A stretch of DNA of 64,000 bases from Paradesertivirga sp966210515 (GTDB lineage Bacteria > Bacteroidota > Bacteroidia > Sphingobacteriales > Sphingobacteriaceae): NCBI GenBank assembly GCA_966210515.1, contig CBIHLM010000009.1, positions 24,356 to 88,355 on the forward strand, read 5' to 3'. Below are positions 1 to 8,621 of this stretch, in pieces; position 1 is the stretch's first letter; every line of letters starts with the position of its first letter. Position numbers and translations under genes: made by a program. Below the pieces are notes generated by a model. The model was given only the letters and a program-made list of their open reading frames with translations. It did not search any database and was not told the origin of the DNA.

Positions 1-1
1 A

Positions 2-406
2 AAAGGAGGAACATCCCCAGTTACCGAAATACTTGATTATCCTGAAAAGGTGACCAAGCCAGGTTTGAATTTATTGTGCACTCCTGGTAATGATGTCGAG
101 TCTACCACGGCTGAAGTGGCTTCGGGTGCCAATGTGGTTTTATTTACAACGGGCTTAGGAACACCAACTGGTAATCCTATCGCTCCTGTCGTTAAAATTG
201 CAACGAATACTACCCTATATAACAAGATGAACGACATCATGGATGTGAATACCGGATCGATTATCGAAGGCGAAGAAACGATTGAGCAGGCAGGTGAGCG
301 TATCCTTGATTATGTGATCAGGGTGGCCAGCGGCGAAATACAGGTAAGTGCCGTTAGGCATGGTCAGGACGACTTCATTCCATGGAAGCGTGGCGTGTCT
401 CTGTAG
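2..406 (+). CDS. uxaA: Altronate dehydratase C-terminal part, 5' end outside window
   Basis: This is the 3' part of a gene that begins upstream of the window; the reading frame is open from base 2 to the stop. UxaA dehydrates D-altronate to 2-keto-3-deoxygluconate in the cytoplasm. The visible part has K-G-G-T-S-P-V, PGLNLL.TPGND, VLFTTGLGTPTGNP and KIATNT blocks. They align block by block with the C-terminal third of the complete UxaA at 4602-6092 (KKGLNLLSSPGND, VLFTTGRGTPFG, KIATNT), but the two are clearly diverged paralogues and not a recent copy. The tail ends in W-K-R-G-V-S-L, matching the I-F-K-T-G-V-T-L end of the other copy. It lies 121 bp upstream of uxaC on the same strand. A galactarate dehydratase of the same superfamily is possible, since the N-terminal SAF domain is not visible. 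Confidence 0.85.
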   Translation, partial: KGGTSPVTEILDYPEKVTKPGLNLLCTPGNDVESTTAEVASGANVVLFTTGLGTPTGNPIAPVVKIATNTTLYNKMNDIMDVNTGSIIEGEETIEQAGERILDYVIRVASGEIQVSAVRHGQDDFIPWKRGVSL

Positions 407-527
407 GTTTTAAAATGAATTACCCATTAGCGATAGTATAAATAATGAAACGATCATGAGATTGCACTCAGAAATACAGAGTAAGACTCATGACAGCTTC
501 ATCTCCATTAAAAAGCAATAAATTGTA

Positions 528-1928
528 ATGAAAAATTTTTTAGACGAGAACTTTTTACTGAATACAAAAACGGCACAGCAGCTTTACCATGAATTTGCTA
601 AGGATATGCCGATTATTGATTACCACAATCACCTGCCTCCCGATCAGATTGCAAATGATATAAACTTTGAAAATATAACTCAGGTTTGGCTGTATGGCGA
701 CCATTATAAATGGCGTGCAATGCGTGCTAATGGGATCAATGAGGATTACATTACAGGCAAAAAAAGTGATTTCGAAAAGTTTCAGAAATGGGCAGAAACT
801 GTTCCTTACACTTTGCGTAACCCATTATACCACTGGACTCATCTCGAGCTTCAGCGATACTTTAACATTCACGATATTTTAGACGGGAAATCTGCTGCGA
901 AAATTTATGAAGAGTGTACAGCAAAACTTCAAACGAAAGAATTTTCTGTACAGGGATTACTAAAAAGCCGTAAGGTTGAGGCGGTGTGCACCACCGATGA
1001 TCCTGTTGATTCATTAAACTTTCATCAGCAAATCTCAAAAGATGGCGCGGAAATAATTGTTCGCCCTGCTTTCCGCCCTGATAAGGCAATGGCAGCAGAA
1101 GATGTGGCAGGACTAAATGCCTATATCGGTAAATTGGAGGCTGTAACTGATTTGAGCATTTCAGATTTTGATATTTTCCTGAAAGCGCTTAAGAATCGTC
1201 ATGATTACTTCGCTGCAAATGGATGTTCAATCTCGGATCATGGTTTAGAGCAAATTTATGCCGAGGATTATACGGATGAAGAGATAAAATCTATCTTCTT
1301 AAAAATCCGCAGTAACCAGGCTCTTTCTCACCAGGAAGTTCTGAAATTTAAGTCAGCTATGCTGGTTCACTTTGCTTTCTGGGATCATGAAAAGGGATGG
1401 GTTCAGCAATACCATTTAGGCGCTTTGCGTAATAATAATGCACGTATGTTATCAATCCTCGGACCTGACACAGGTTGGGACTCAATAGGTGATTTCAGTC
1501 AGGGACGCCAGTTATCGAAGTTTTTAAATAAACTCGATACTGAAGACAGATTGGCCAAAACCATCATCTATAATTTAAATCCGGCCGATAACGAGTTAAT
1601 GGCAACTATGATCGGGAACTTTAACGATGGTTCGGTTGCCGGTAAAGTGCAGTTTGGTTCTGGCTGGTGGTTCCTTGATCAGAAAGATGGTATGATCAAA
1701 CAAATCAATGCGCTTTCTAATATGGGATTGCTAAGCCGTTTTGTTGGTATGCTTACCGATTCACGTAGTTTTCTTTCTTTCCCTCGCCATGAATATTTCA
1801 GAAGAATACTTTGCAATATGTTTGGAGATGACGTAGAAAACGGCGAGTTACCTGCTGACATGGAATGGTTAGGAAAAGTTGTTAAGGATATTTGCTATAA
1901 TAACGCTAAAAACTATTTCAACTTGTGA
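528..1928 (+). CDS. uxaC: Glucuronate isomerase (uronate isomerase)
   Basis: UxaC interconverts D-glucuronate and D-fructuronate, and D-galacturonate and D-tagaturonate. It is the shared first step of both hexuronate branches. The 466-residue length is normal for this amidohydrolase-superfamily enzyme. The N-terminal metal motif is seen as I-D-Y-H-N-H-L-P-P near residue 30, followed by the family block W-L-Y-G-D-H-Y-K-W-R-A-M-R. Further conserved blocks are V-C-T-T-D-D-P near residue 155, H-L-G-A-L-R-N-N-N near 295 and L-T-D-S-R-S-F-L-S-F-P-R-H-E-Y-F-R-R near the C terminus. The stop overlaps the GTG start of the next kinase gene (GTGA), suggesting translational coupling. Besides galacturonate from pectin, this enzyme would also take glucuronate made by the inositol oxygenase at 52161-53051. 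Confidence 0.97.
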   Translation: MKNFLDENFLLNTKTAQQLYHEFAKDMPIIDYHNHLPPDQIANDINFENITQVWLYGDHYKWRAMRANGINEDYITGKKSDFEKFQKWAETVPYTLRNPLYHWTHLELQRYFNIHDILDGKSAAKIYEECTAKLQTKEFSVQGLLKSRKVEAVCTTDDPVDSLNFHQQISKDGAEIIVRPAFRPDKAMAAEDVAGLNAYIGKLEAVTDLSISDFDIFLKALKNRHDYFAANGCSISDHGLEQIYAEDYTDEEIKSIFLKIRSNQALSHQEVLKFKSAMLVHFAFWDHEKGWVQQYHLGALRNNNARMLSILGPDTGWDSIGDFSQGRQLSKFLNKLDTEDRLAKTIIYNLNPADNELMATMIGNFNDGSVAGKVQFGSGWWFLDQKDGMIKQINALSNMGLLSRFVGMLTDSRSFLSFPRHEYFRRILCNMFGDDVENGELPADMEWLGKVVKDICYNNAKNYFNL

Positions 1929-2935
1929 TAAGTAAAGTGTTGTGTTTTGGCGAGCTGATGTTACGGATATCGCCATCCTCGATTGAAGAAGCAGAAAAGA
2001 ACCCCTTTATCTTGTATATGGGTGGTGCCGAAGCAAATACGGCTACTGCTTTGGCAGGATGGAATGTGCCTGTAAAATATTGCACAGTTTTGCCGGATAA
2101 CTTCATGTCCGAATATCTTATTGATTATTTGGAGTATAGGGGCATTTACACCTCCTCAATACTTTTAGCGGGGAAGCGGGTAGGTGTTTATTACCTGGAT
2201 CGTGGCGCTGATTTAAAAAGCAGTGTAGTTTATGATCGTGAACATTCCTCGTTCTCTGAATTGAAGCGCGGGATGATCGATTGGGATAAAGTTTTGCGCG
2301 ATGTTTCGTGGTTCAATCTGACGGCTATCAGCCCGGCTTTGAATGCGAATGTTGCTGATGTTTGCCTTGAAGCTCTGGAAGCTGCTTCAAGGCAAAAAAT
2401 TATGACTTCTATTGATCTGAACTACCGGTCGCGACTATGGAAGTATGGAAAAGAGCCCATCGAGGTAATGCCTGCCTTAGTAGAACACTGCGATTTAGTG
2501 ATGGGAAATATATGGTCGGCAAACAGTTTGTTAGGGACGTCGATTGATAGCCGGATTCATGAGAAAGGTAGAAAGGAAGATTACCTTGAACATGCCCGCG
2601 CCACATCATTGGAGATAATGGACAAGTTTCCCAGATGCAAGCATGTAGGAAATACATTTCGTTTTGACAGCGACAATTTACTATACTATACGAGTTTGTT
2701 TACCGGCGGAGAACAATATAATTCCGGAGAATTCAGAACCAAAGGGGTAATTGACCGGTCTGGTAGCGGCGATTGTTTTATGGGAGGATTGATCTATGGA
2801 TTTTACAATAATCACGCTCCGCAGGATATCGTAAACTATGCAACTGCGGCAGCTTTCGGAAAGCTACAGGAGCAGGGGGATGCTACGCAACAGGACGTTT
2901 TTACCGTAACAAAGTTAAGGTCGGATCACGATTGA
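1925..2935 (+). CDS. PfkB-family sugar kinase, probable second 2-keto-3-deoxygluconate kinase
   Basis: This is a 336-residue ribokinase/PfkB-fold kinase. The N terminus has the V-L-C-F-G-E-L-M-L-R pattern of KDG kinases, then M-G-G-A-E-A-N-T-A. The C-terminal catalytic motif is D-R-S-G-S-G-D-C-F-M-G-G, with the general-base Asp in G-S-G-D. It resembles the kinase at 6706-7731 over its whole length, for example S-I-D-L-N-Y-R-S-R-L-W against S-I-D-L-N-Y-R-K-K-L-W. It is diverged enough that substrate preference may differ. The start is GTG at 1925, overlapping the uxaC stop, and no ATG gives a better N terminus. Coupling to uxaC argues for a hexuronate-pathway role, phosphorylating 2-keto-3-deoxygluconate (KDG). 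A related 2-keto sugar acid substrate cannot be excluded. Confidence 0.85.
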   Translation: MISKVLCFGELMLRISPSSIEEAEKNPFILYMGGAEANTATALAGWNVPVKYCTVLPDNFMSEYLIDYLEYRGIYTSSILLAGKRVGVYYLDRGADLKSSVVYDREHSSFSELKRGMIDWDKVLRDVSWFNLTAISPALNANVADVCLEALEAASRQKIMTSIDLNYRSRLWKYGKEPIEVMPALVEHCDLVMGNIWSANSLLGTSIDSRIHEKGRKEDYLEHARATSLEIMDKFPRCKHVGNTFRFDSDNLLYYTSLFTGGEQYNSGEFRTKGVIDRSGSGDCFMGGLIYGFYNNHAPQDIVNYATAAAFGKLQEQGDATQQDVFTVTKLRSDHD

Positions 2936-3064
2936 TGTGATTTGATGCTGGTTGGTAGGGACACCAACCGAAACCAAGACTTACAAGGTATATCCGCAAA
3001 GTAGGTGAAGGTTTTTTGTTAGGCCTTTTACCTTTTGAATTTAAATTTTTGAATTTTTTAAAAT

Positions 3065-4510
3065 ATGCAACTAAATAAAACCACTTACACAGGATACAAA
3101 GAGTATCCTGAAAAAATCCTTCAGTTTGGAGAAGGTAATTTCCTTCGCGCATTTGTTGACTGGTTTTTCAACGAGTTAAACAAAAGCGGAAAGTTTAATG
3201 GATCGGTCGTAGCAGTTCAGCCAATCGCTAATGGTATGGTTAACATGCTTAATGAGCAAGACGGCTTGTATACACTTTACCTTCGGGGCTTAAAAAATGG
3301 CAAGCCTGAAAGTACGCATGAAACTATCGACATTATCAGCAGAGGAATAAATCCTTACGTAGATTTTGACGCATACTTGAAAACTGCGGAAAATCCTGAA
3401 ATGCGTTACATCATCTCTAATACTACCGAAGCGGGTATTGCTTACGATGAAAACGATGTTCCGACCGCTACTCCACCAAATTCGTATCCAGCAAAGCTTG
3501 CGGTTTGGTTAAATCATCGTTACAAAACTTTTAATGGTGATGCTTCTAAAGGAGTGCATATCATTCCTTGCGAGTTAATCGAAAAAAATGCGGATAATCT
3601 TAAACGCATCGTTCTTCAGCTAGCTGCAAAATGGAGCTTTGACGAAGAGTTTGTAAACTGGTTAAATACTGCATGTACATTCAGCAACACTTTGGTAGAT
3701 CGTATCGTTCCCGGTTATCCAAGAGAGAGAATTTCTGAAATTACTGAAGAACTTGGCTATGAAGATAAACAGGTTGTTGAGGCCGAACATTTCCACTTAT
3801 GGGTAATCGAAGCGCCAGAATCGCTTCAGCAAGAGCTTCAATTCCCTTCAATTGGCCTTGATGTTAAATATGTGAAGGACATGACTCCTTATCGTACACG
3901 TAAAGTAAGGATACTTAATGGCGCGCATACTGTTTTGGTTCCGGTGGCATATTTATATGGCTTAGATACTGTTAGAGAATCTGTTGAGCACGAGGTTGTA
4001 GGTAAGTTTATTAAAGAGGCTATTTTTGATGAGATAATTCCAACTTTAGACCTTCCTAAAGAAGAGTTAGAGCAATTCGCGAATGATGTGATTGATCGTT
4101 TCAGAAATCCATACATCAAACACTTACTAATGAGTATTTCGTTAAACTCATGGTCTAAGTTCGAAACCCGGGTACTCCCATCACTTTTAGAGTATAAAAA
4201 TAGGAAAGGCGCTATTCCTCAAAAACTTTCGTTTTCATTAGCTGCAACTATTGCTTTCTATAAAGGTAAACGTGGCGAAGAAGCGATTTCTCTTAACGAT
4301 GATGCCGTTCTTTTAGAATTATTGAAAAATGCCTGGTCTAAATACGATGGCAGCGACGAGTCTTTAGAGGCTGTGGTGGTAGAGGTTTTGTCTTTCGAGA
4401 AAAACTGGAAGATGGATTTGACCAAGGTTGAAGGCTTAACCTCAGCTGTTACGAAGCATTTAGCGAACATCGTAAACAACGGGATGGCAAAAGCAATTGA
4501 AACTGTTTAA
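3065..4510 (+). CDS. uxaB: Tagaturonate reductase (altronate oxidoreductase)
   Basis: UxaB reduces D-tagaturonate to D-altronate with NADH in the galacturonate branch. The 481-residue protein belongs to the mannitol dehydrogenase family. A Rossmann start I-L-Q-F-G-E-G-N-F-L-R-A-F-V-D-W lies at residues 18-33. The C-terminal domain carries K-V-R-I-L-N-G-A-H-T-V-L-V-P-V-A-Y-L near residue 280, which includes the catalytic Lys and His region of this family. The block F-S-N-T-L-V-D-R-I-V-P-G-Y-P near residue 210 is also typical. It sits between the KdgK-like kinase (129-bp gap) and uxaA (91-bp gap), as expected for an altronate pathway. The gap before it holds a 7-bp hairpin at 2950-2969 without a T tract. 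Confidence 0.96.
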   Translation: MQLNKTTYTGYKEYPEKILQFGEGNFLRAFVDWFFNELNKSGKFNGSVVAVQPIANGMVNMLNEQDGLYTLYLRGLKNGKPESTHETIDIISRGINPYVDFDAYLKTAENPEMRYIISNTTEAGIAYDENDVPTATPPNSYPAKLAVWLNHRYKTFNGDASKGVHIIPCELIEKNADNLKRIVLQLAAKWSFDEEFVNWLNTACTFSNTLVDRIVPGYPRERISEITEELGYEDKQVVEAEHFHLWVIEAPESLQQELQFPSIGLDVKYVKDMTPYRTRKVRILNGAHTVLVPVAYLYGLDTVRESVEHEVVGKFIKEAIFDEIIPTLDLPKEELEQFANDVIDRFRNPYIKHLLMSISLNSWSKFETRVLPSLLEYKNRKGAIPQKLSFSLAATIAFYKGKRGEEAISLNDDAVLLELLKNAWSKYDGSDESLEAVVVEVLSFEKNWKMDLTKVEGLTSAVTKHLANIVNNGMAKAIETV

Positions 4511-4547
4511 TTAACATTTTAAAAACCTAAGTCAGTTTGATTTATCT

Positions 4548-4555
4548 TACTTTTG
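4548..4555 (+). promoter_or_regulatory. Candidate -7 promoter element for uxaA
   Basis: The octamer TACTTTTG matches the Bacteroidota -7 consensus TAnnTTTG and lies 46 bp before the uxaA ATG. No good TTTG -33 box sits at the usual distance of about 20 bp, so this is a partial match. If real, uxaA can be transcribed separately from uxaB. Confidence 0.4.
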
Positions 4556-4601
4556 TGGGGTAAATTGCTGATTTACTGTTCGTAAGAAATATATATAATA
4601 C

Positions 4602-6092
4602 ATGAAAGAGTTTATTAAAATACATTCCAGGGATAATGTGATCATAGCATTGAAAGATTTCAGTGTGGGAGATGTAATTGAGGTTGATGGAAAACGCGTA
4701 ATTGTTCTTAACGATATTGAGAAGGGGCATAAAATCGCGATCGACGAAATACCAAGCGGAACCGATATTATCAAATACGGCTATCCAATCGGTCATGCAA
4801 TTGCAGATATCAAACTTGGAGAGCATGTTCACGTTCAAAATGTAAAAACTAACCTTAAGGACGTATTTGATTACTCTTACAATCCGAGCTTGCTGGATGA
4901 ACTTCCTCATCCAAACCGCAACCTAACGTTCAATGGTTTCCGTCGCAAAAACGGAGATGTGGGTATCCGTAATGAGATTTGGATTGTTCCAACAGTTGGT
5001 TGTGTAAACGGAATTGCAGAGCAGATTATCCGCGAGTTTAAAGCAGAAGAAAACCCGACAGATATTGACGGAATTGAAGTATTTAAACATAGCTACGGAT
5101 GTTCTCAATTGGGTGATGATCATGAGAGCACCCGTTTAATTCTTGGAGATATCGCGTTGCATCCAAATGCAGGTGGTGTTTTAGTTTTGGGATTAGGATG
5201 TGAAAACAACAAGATCGACGAGTTTATGGCATCGTTAGGTGATTTCGACAAGAGCCGGATCAAGTTCCTTTCGAGCCAGAGTACCTCAGATGAAGTTGAA
5301 GATTCTAAAGCTCTCTTAAAAGAGATCTATGAAGAGATCCGCAAAGATAAACGCGAACCTATTCCGGTTTCTGAATTGCGAGTAGGATTGAAATGCGGTG
5401 GATCTGATGGTTTATCAGGTATCACAGCGAATCCTTTGGTTGGTTATTTTTCTGATTGGTTAATTAGCCAGGGTGGAACAACTATTTTGACAGAGGTTCC
5501 GGAGATGTTTGGTGCAGAGCAGATTTTGATGGATCGTTGCGTTAATCCTGAAGTGTTTGAAAAAACCGTTCACCTGATCAACGACTTTAAACAATATTTC
5601 ATCGATCAGAAACAACCGATTTACGAGAATCCTTCACCGGGAAATAAAGCGGGTGGTATTTCAACCTTAGAGGATAAATCTTTAGGCTGTACTCAAAAAG
5701 GTGGTATTGCGAACGTAGTTGACGTGTTGAAATACGGAGAGAGACTACACAAAAAAGGTTTAAACCTTCTTTCTTCTCCGGGTAACGACCTTGTTGCTAC
5801 AACAGCATTAGGCGCCTCAGGATGTCATATTGTGTTATTTACGACCGGTCGGGGAACACCATTTGGTAGCTTTATCCCAACTTTGAAAATTGCCACAAAT
5901 ACTGAATTAGCCACCAAGAAACCTCATTGGATTGATTACAATGCCGGACCTTTAGCTGAGGATAAAACCTTTGATGAAGCTTTGGAAGAATTTGTAGATA
6001 AAATTTTAAGGGTTGCCAATGGCGAAAAGGCGCATCATGAGAAAAACGGTTTCCGTGAAATCGCGATCTTTAAGACTGGGGTGACACTATAA
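4602..6092 (+). CDS. uxaA: Altronate dehydratase
   Basis: This complete 496-residue UxaA dehydrates D-altronate to KDG. Residues 1 to about 90 form the small SAF-type domain (I-K-I-H-S-R-D-N-V, then Y-G-Y-P-I-G-H-A). A short linker follows, then the catalytic domain beginning G-F-R-R-K-N-G-D-V-G-I-R-N. Conserved Cys-containing blocks H-S-Y-G-C-S-Q-L-G, G-L-G-C-E-N-N, L-K-C-G-G-S-D-G-L-S-G and L-G-C-T-Q-K-G-G are present; these surround the iron-binding site in the family. It follows uxaB by 91 bp and has a possible promoter of its own. It is the second UxaA-type gene here, the other being cut by the window start. Both have the same C-terminal blocks, so the organism probably keeps two altronate (or altronate and galactarate) dehydratases. 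Confidence 0.96.
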   Translation: MKEFIKIHSRDNVIIALKDFSVGDVIEVDGKRVIVLNDIEKGHKIAIDEIPSGTDIIKYGYPIGHAIADIKLGEHVHVQNVKTNLKDVFDYSYNPSLLDELPHPNRNLTFNGFRRKNGDVGIRNEIWIVPTVGCVNGIAEQIIREFKAEENPTDIDGIEVFKHSYGCSQLGDDHESTRLILGDIALHPNAGGVLVLGLGCENNKIDEFMASLGDFDKSRIKFLSSQSTSDEVEDSKALLKEIYEEIRKDKREPIPVSELRVGLKCGGSDGLSGITANPLVGYFSDWLISQGGTTILTEVPEMFGAEQILMDRCVNPEVFEKTVHLINDFKQYFIDQKQPIYENPSPGNKAGGISTLEDKSLGCTQKGGIANVVDVLKYGERLHKKGLNLLSSPGNDLVATTALGASGCHIVLFTTGRGTPFGSFIPTLKIATNTELATKKPHWIDYNAGPLAEDKTFDEALEEFVDKILRVANGEKAHHEKNGFREIAIFKTGVTL

Positions 6093-6108
6093 AAGAAAAG
6101 ATCTATTG

Positions 6109-6150
6109 AAATGTAAAAGGAGTGCCGAAAAGCGCTCCTTTTTACATTTA
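6109..6150. terminator. Bidirectional hairpin between convergent uxaA and yhcH
   Basis: The stem is formed by AAATGTAAAAGGAG on the left and CTCCTTTTTACATTT on the right, around a small GC-rich centre. A-rich and T-rich flanks allow termination in either direction. It lies between two convergent stop codons. Confidence 0.7.
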
Positions 6151-6164
6151 GGATACAGGGTGTT

Positions 6165-6614
6165 TTATATCTTAACCTTCACCACTATTTTCTTAATTAC
6201 CCCCTCACCAATCATCGGCGCATGCACGTCTTCCGGGAAGAAAATTCCAAATTGATTGTCCGTCAACTGAAAATACATATCCGGAGTTTCGTTGTAGAAA
6301 GTAACATCCTTTTCAGGATTGTATTCTGCTTTGAAGTTTTGGCATTTTGAAATAGGTTTCCAACCAATAGTCTCTGTGCCGCTTATGCAAAGTTGAATAT
6401 CAATCGCTTTTTGGTGACACTCAAATTTTTCAAGTGATTCGGCTACGGTTTTGCCGCCCTTTGCACTCATGATTGCTTTTAGTCCATCTTGAATTTGATA
6501 AGTTCCGTCTTCAAGGGCATCCAGGTTCTGGCTTTTTAGCCACTCAAATGCAGGTGCAAAAAGTGGGTGCAGACTGTTATATTTATCAGCGTTCTCTAAA
6601 GAATCTATAATCAT
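6165..6614 (-). CDS. YhcH/YjgK/YiaL family protein (DUF386 cupin-like)
   Basis: This 149-residue cytoplasmic protein belongs to the YhcH/YjgK/YiaL family of small beta-barrel proteins; EbgC and TabA are members. Matching features are the C-terminal block F-G-I-F-F-P-E-D-V-H-A-P-M-I-G-E, the central H-Q-K-A-I-D-I-Q-L-C-I-S-G-T-E, and the I-G-W-K-P segment. The Glu and His residues of F-P-E-D-V-H-A-P are the expected metal-binding positions. Family members occur with uronate, sialate and other sugar-acid pathways, and several are proposed to help anomer or acid-sugar processing. No specific reaction can be assigned. It lies downstream of kdgK on the same strand but beyond a strong terminator (6644-6672), so it may have its own promoter. 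Confidence 0.85.
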   Translation of the reverse strand: MIIDSLENADKYNSLHPLFAPAFEWLKSQNLDALEDGTYQIQDGLKAIMSAKGGKTVAESLEKFECHQKAIDIQLCISGTETIGWKPISKCQNFKAEYNPEKDVTFYNETPDMYFQLTDNQFGIFFPEDVHAPMIGEGVIKKIVVKVKI

Positions 6615-6643
6615 TTTGTTAATAATTTAATTGGTTAAAAAAA

Positions 6644-6672
6644 ATCCGTCCCGCTAATATAGCAAGACGGAT
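6644..6672 (-). terminator. Rho-independent terminator of kdgK
   Basis: On the minus strand the arms ATCCGTCTTGCT and AGCGGGACGGAT pair over 12 bp, with two G-U wobbles, around a 5-nt loop. A run of T follows. The wobbles favour function on the minus strand, matching its place just after the kdgK stop. Confidence 0.75.
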
Positions 6673-6705
6673 ACATTTTTATATTCTCCCTACAAGGGCA
6701 GGGTA

Positions 6706-7731
6706 TTATCTTTGAACCCGTCCGGAAGCATCACCTTTCATCAAGGTCGAAACTTCAGAAAGTGTAGCATGATTTAAGTCGCCAGGAATTGTGTGTTTCA
6801 ACGCAGAAGCAGCAACACCAAATTCAGCTGCTTCGCCCATTGGCAAACCTGTAACTAAACCATAAATGAAACCAGAAGCGAATGAGTCGCCTGAACCAAC
6901 ACGGTCAACAATACGAACCTCGTACTGCTTACTGTGATAGAATTCGTTTCCGTCATACACCAAAGCAGACCATCCGTTATCAGATGCACTATGGCTTTCG
7001 CGTAAAGTTGACGCTATATATTTAAAGTTAAACTTCGCTTTCATTTGTTGAAAAACATCTTTGTACCCGTCAAGGTTTAATTCACCTTTTGTGATGTCGG
7101 TACCAGCGCTTTTAAATCCTAAAGTAGTTTCAGCATCTTCTTCGTTACCGATACAAACGTCAACATACTGGCAAAGTTCAGTCATAACTTTTTGAGCTTT
7201 TTCTTTGCTCCAAAGTTTTTTACGGTAGTTAAGGTCAATACTGGTAGTAATTCCTTTTGCTTTTGCAGCTTTTAACGCAGCTAAAGTTAATTCAGCAGCT
7301 CTGTCGCTTAAAGCCGGAGTGATACCTGTTGTGTGGAACCAGTCTGCGCCCTCGAAAATAGCATCCCAATTAAATTCAGAGGCATCTACTTCGGCGATCG
7401 CTGCGTCGGCACGGTCATAAATAACCTGAGAAGCTCTGGCAGAAGCACCAGTTTCAAGGAAGTAAATCCCTAATCGTTTTCCACCTCTCGCCACATATTG
7501 TGTATCTACACCATAACGACGAAGGTGATTAATTGCTGATTGTCCGATGGCATTATCAGGAACCTTAGAAACAAAAACGCCATTTAGTCCATAATTTGTT
7601 ACAGCAGCAGCAACGTTTGCTTCGCCACCACCATAAGTTACATCAAAGCTATCGCTCTGAACAAAACGCTCAAATCCCGGAGTTGACAAGCGCAACATGA
7701 TTTCTCCCAGGGTAACTACTTTTTTTGACAT
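6706..7731 (-). CDS. kdgK: 2-keto-3-deoxygluconate kinase
   Basis: KdgK phosphorylates KDG to KDPG, the point where the galacturonate and glucuronate branches have already joined. The 341-residue PfkB/ribokinase-fold protein begins K-K-V-V-T-L-G-E-I-M-L-R-L-S and has the substrate loop T-Y-G-G-G-E-A-N-V-A-A-A. The C-terminal motif V-D-R-V-G-S-G-D-S-F-A-S-G includes the catalytic Asp. It is divergent from eda across 231 bp, so kinase and aldolase expression may be linked through that shared region. It is the more canonical of the two KdgK-like kinases here (the other is at 1925-2935). Confidence 0.93.
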   Translation of the reverse strand: MSKKVVTLGEIMLRLSTPGFERFVQSDSFDVTYGGGEANVAAAVTNYGLNGVFVSKVPDNAIGQSAINHLRRYGVDTQYVARGGKRLGIYFLETGASARASQVIYDRADAAIAEVDASEFNWDAIFEGADWFHTTGITPALSDRAAELTLAALKAAKAKGITTSIDLNYRKKLWSKEKAQKVMTELCQYVDVCIGNEEDAETTLGFKSAGTDITKGELNLDGYKDVFQQMKAKFNFKYIASTLRESHSASDNGWSALVYDGNEFYHSKQYEVRIVDRVGSGDSFASGFIYGLVTGLPMGEAAEFGVAASALKHTIPGDLNHATLSEVSTLMKGDASGRVQR

Positions 7732-7780
7732 AGTGTATTATTATACTTTAAAGAAGATTGATAATTTTTGTTTTGATGGG

Positions 7781-7788
7781 CAAAAATA
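7781..7788 (-). promoter_or_regulatory. Candidate -7 promoter element for kdgK
   Basis: On the minus strand the octamer TATTTTTG fits TAnnTTTG and lies about 50 bp upstream of the kdgK start. A matching TTTG -33 box is not evident. Confidence 0.35.
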
Positions 7789-7961
7789 CATTAAAGTTAG
7801 ATAGTAAGTAATTTTACACTAAGAAAAACATTAAAAATCACCGGGAACGATTGCGTAAAAAATTACCGGAGCTGTAAATTCAATCTGCTGGTTTTTACCG
7901 TATAATTTCTAATTTAGCCAGAATTATATAAATTAAAATAATTAGAACCTATTTTTCTAAC

Positions 7962-8621
7962 ATGGATAAGAAAGCTGAACTATTGAAATTGATCCCTGAA
8001 CAAGGTGTCCTTCCATTGTATTTTAATAAAGATACGCAGGTAAGTATCGACCTGTTAAGAGCCTTATATAAAGCTGGTATAAAGACTGTAGAATACACTA
8101 ACCGTGGCGAAGCAGCATTGAATAACTTTCGGGAAATGAAGAAAGTGTGCGAGACAGAATTAAAAGGTATGTATCTGGGAGTTGGTACAATCAAAGATGC
8201 AGCTTCTGCCCAGGCTTTTATTGATGCTGGCGCTGATTATATAATTAGCCCGGGTTTAGTTGAAGATGCAGCCGAAGTAGCGGATAAAAACAATATGCTT
8301 TGGGTGCCCGGATGCATGACGCCGACTGAAATAATCAGAGCGGAGAAATTAGGAGCAAAGTTTGTTAAGTTATTTCCCGGTAATATTTTAGGTCCGTCTT
8401 TCCTTTCGGGAATTAAAGCATTATTTCCTGATTTGCTATTTATGCCTACTGGAGGTGTTGATACAACAAAAGAAAACATTTCCGGATGGTTTAAAGCAGG
8501 CGTTTGTGCCGTTGGTATGGGAAGTAATCTAGTTAGCAAAGACGTTATGGATAACCGCCAGTATGACTTGCTGACTGAAAATACTATTAAAGTTTTAGAA
8601 CTAGTTAAATCTTGCAGATGA
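7962..8621 (+). CDS. eda: KDPG aldolase / 4-hydroxy-2-oxoglutarate aldolase
   Basis: Eda splits 2-keto-3-deoxy-6-phosphogluconate into pyruvate and glyceraldehyde 3-phosphate. The 219-residue length is typical of this class I TIM-barrel aldolase. Family blocks are V-L-P-L-Y-F-N, V-E-Y-T-N-R-G near residue 45 (the Glu of the active site), G-A-D-Y-I-I-S-P-G and W-V-P-G-C-M-T-P-T-E. The Schiff-base Lys lies in F-V-K-L-F-P-G-N near residue 133, and F-M-P-T-G-G-V follows. It overlaps the downstream transporter by 4 bp (ATGA at 8618), so the two are almost certainly co-transcribed and translationally coupled. It is divergent from kdgK. Confidence 0.96.
   Translation: MDKKAELLKLIPEQGVLPLYFNKDTQVSIDLLRALYKAGIKTVEYTNRGEAALNNFREMKKVCETELKGMYLGVGTIKDAASAQAFIDAGADYIISPGLVEDAAEVADKNNMLWVPGCMTPTEIIRAEKLGAKFVKLFPGNILGPSFLSGIKALFPDLLFMPTGGVDTTKENISGWFKAGVCAVGMGSNLVSKDVMDNRQYDLLTENTIKVLELVKSCR

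Noticed and set aside
2950..2969. Hairpin GGTTGGT/ACCAACC after the first kinase gene
   Set aside because: Short stem with no adjacent T tract; not convincing as a terminator.
4542..4910. 122-codon minus-strand frame over the start of uxaA
   Set aside because: It overlaps the well-supported uxaA start and its promoter; no protein features.
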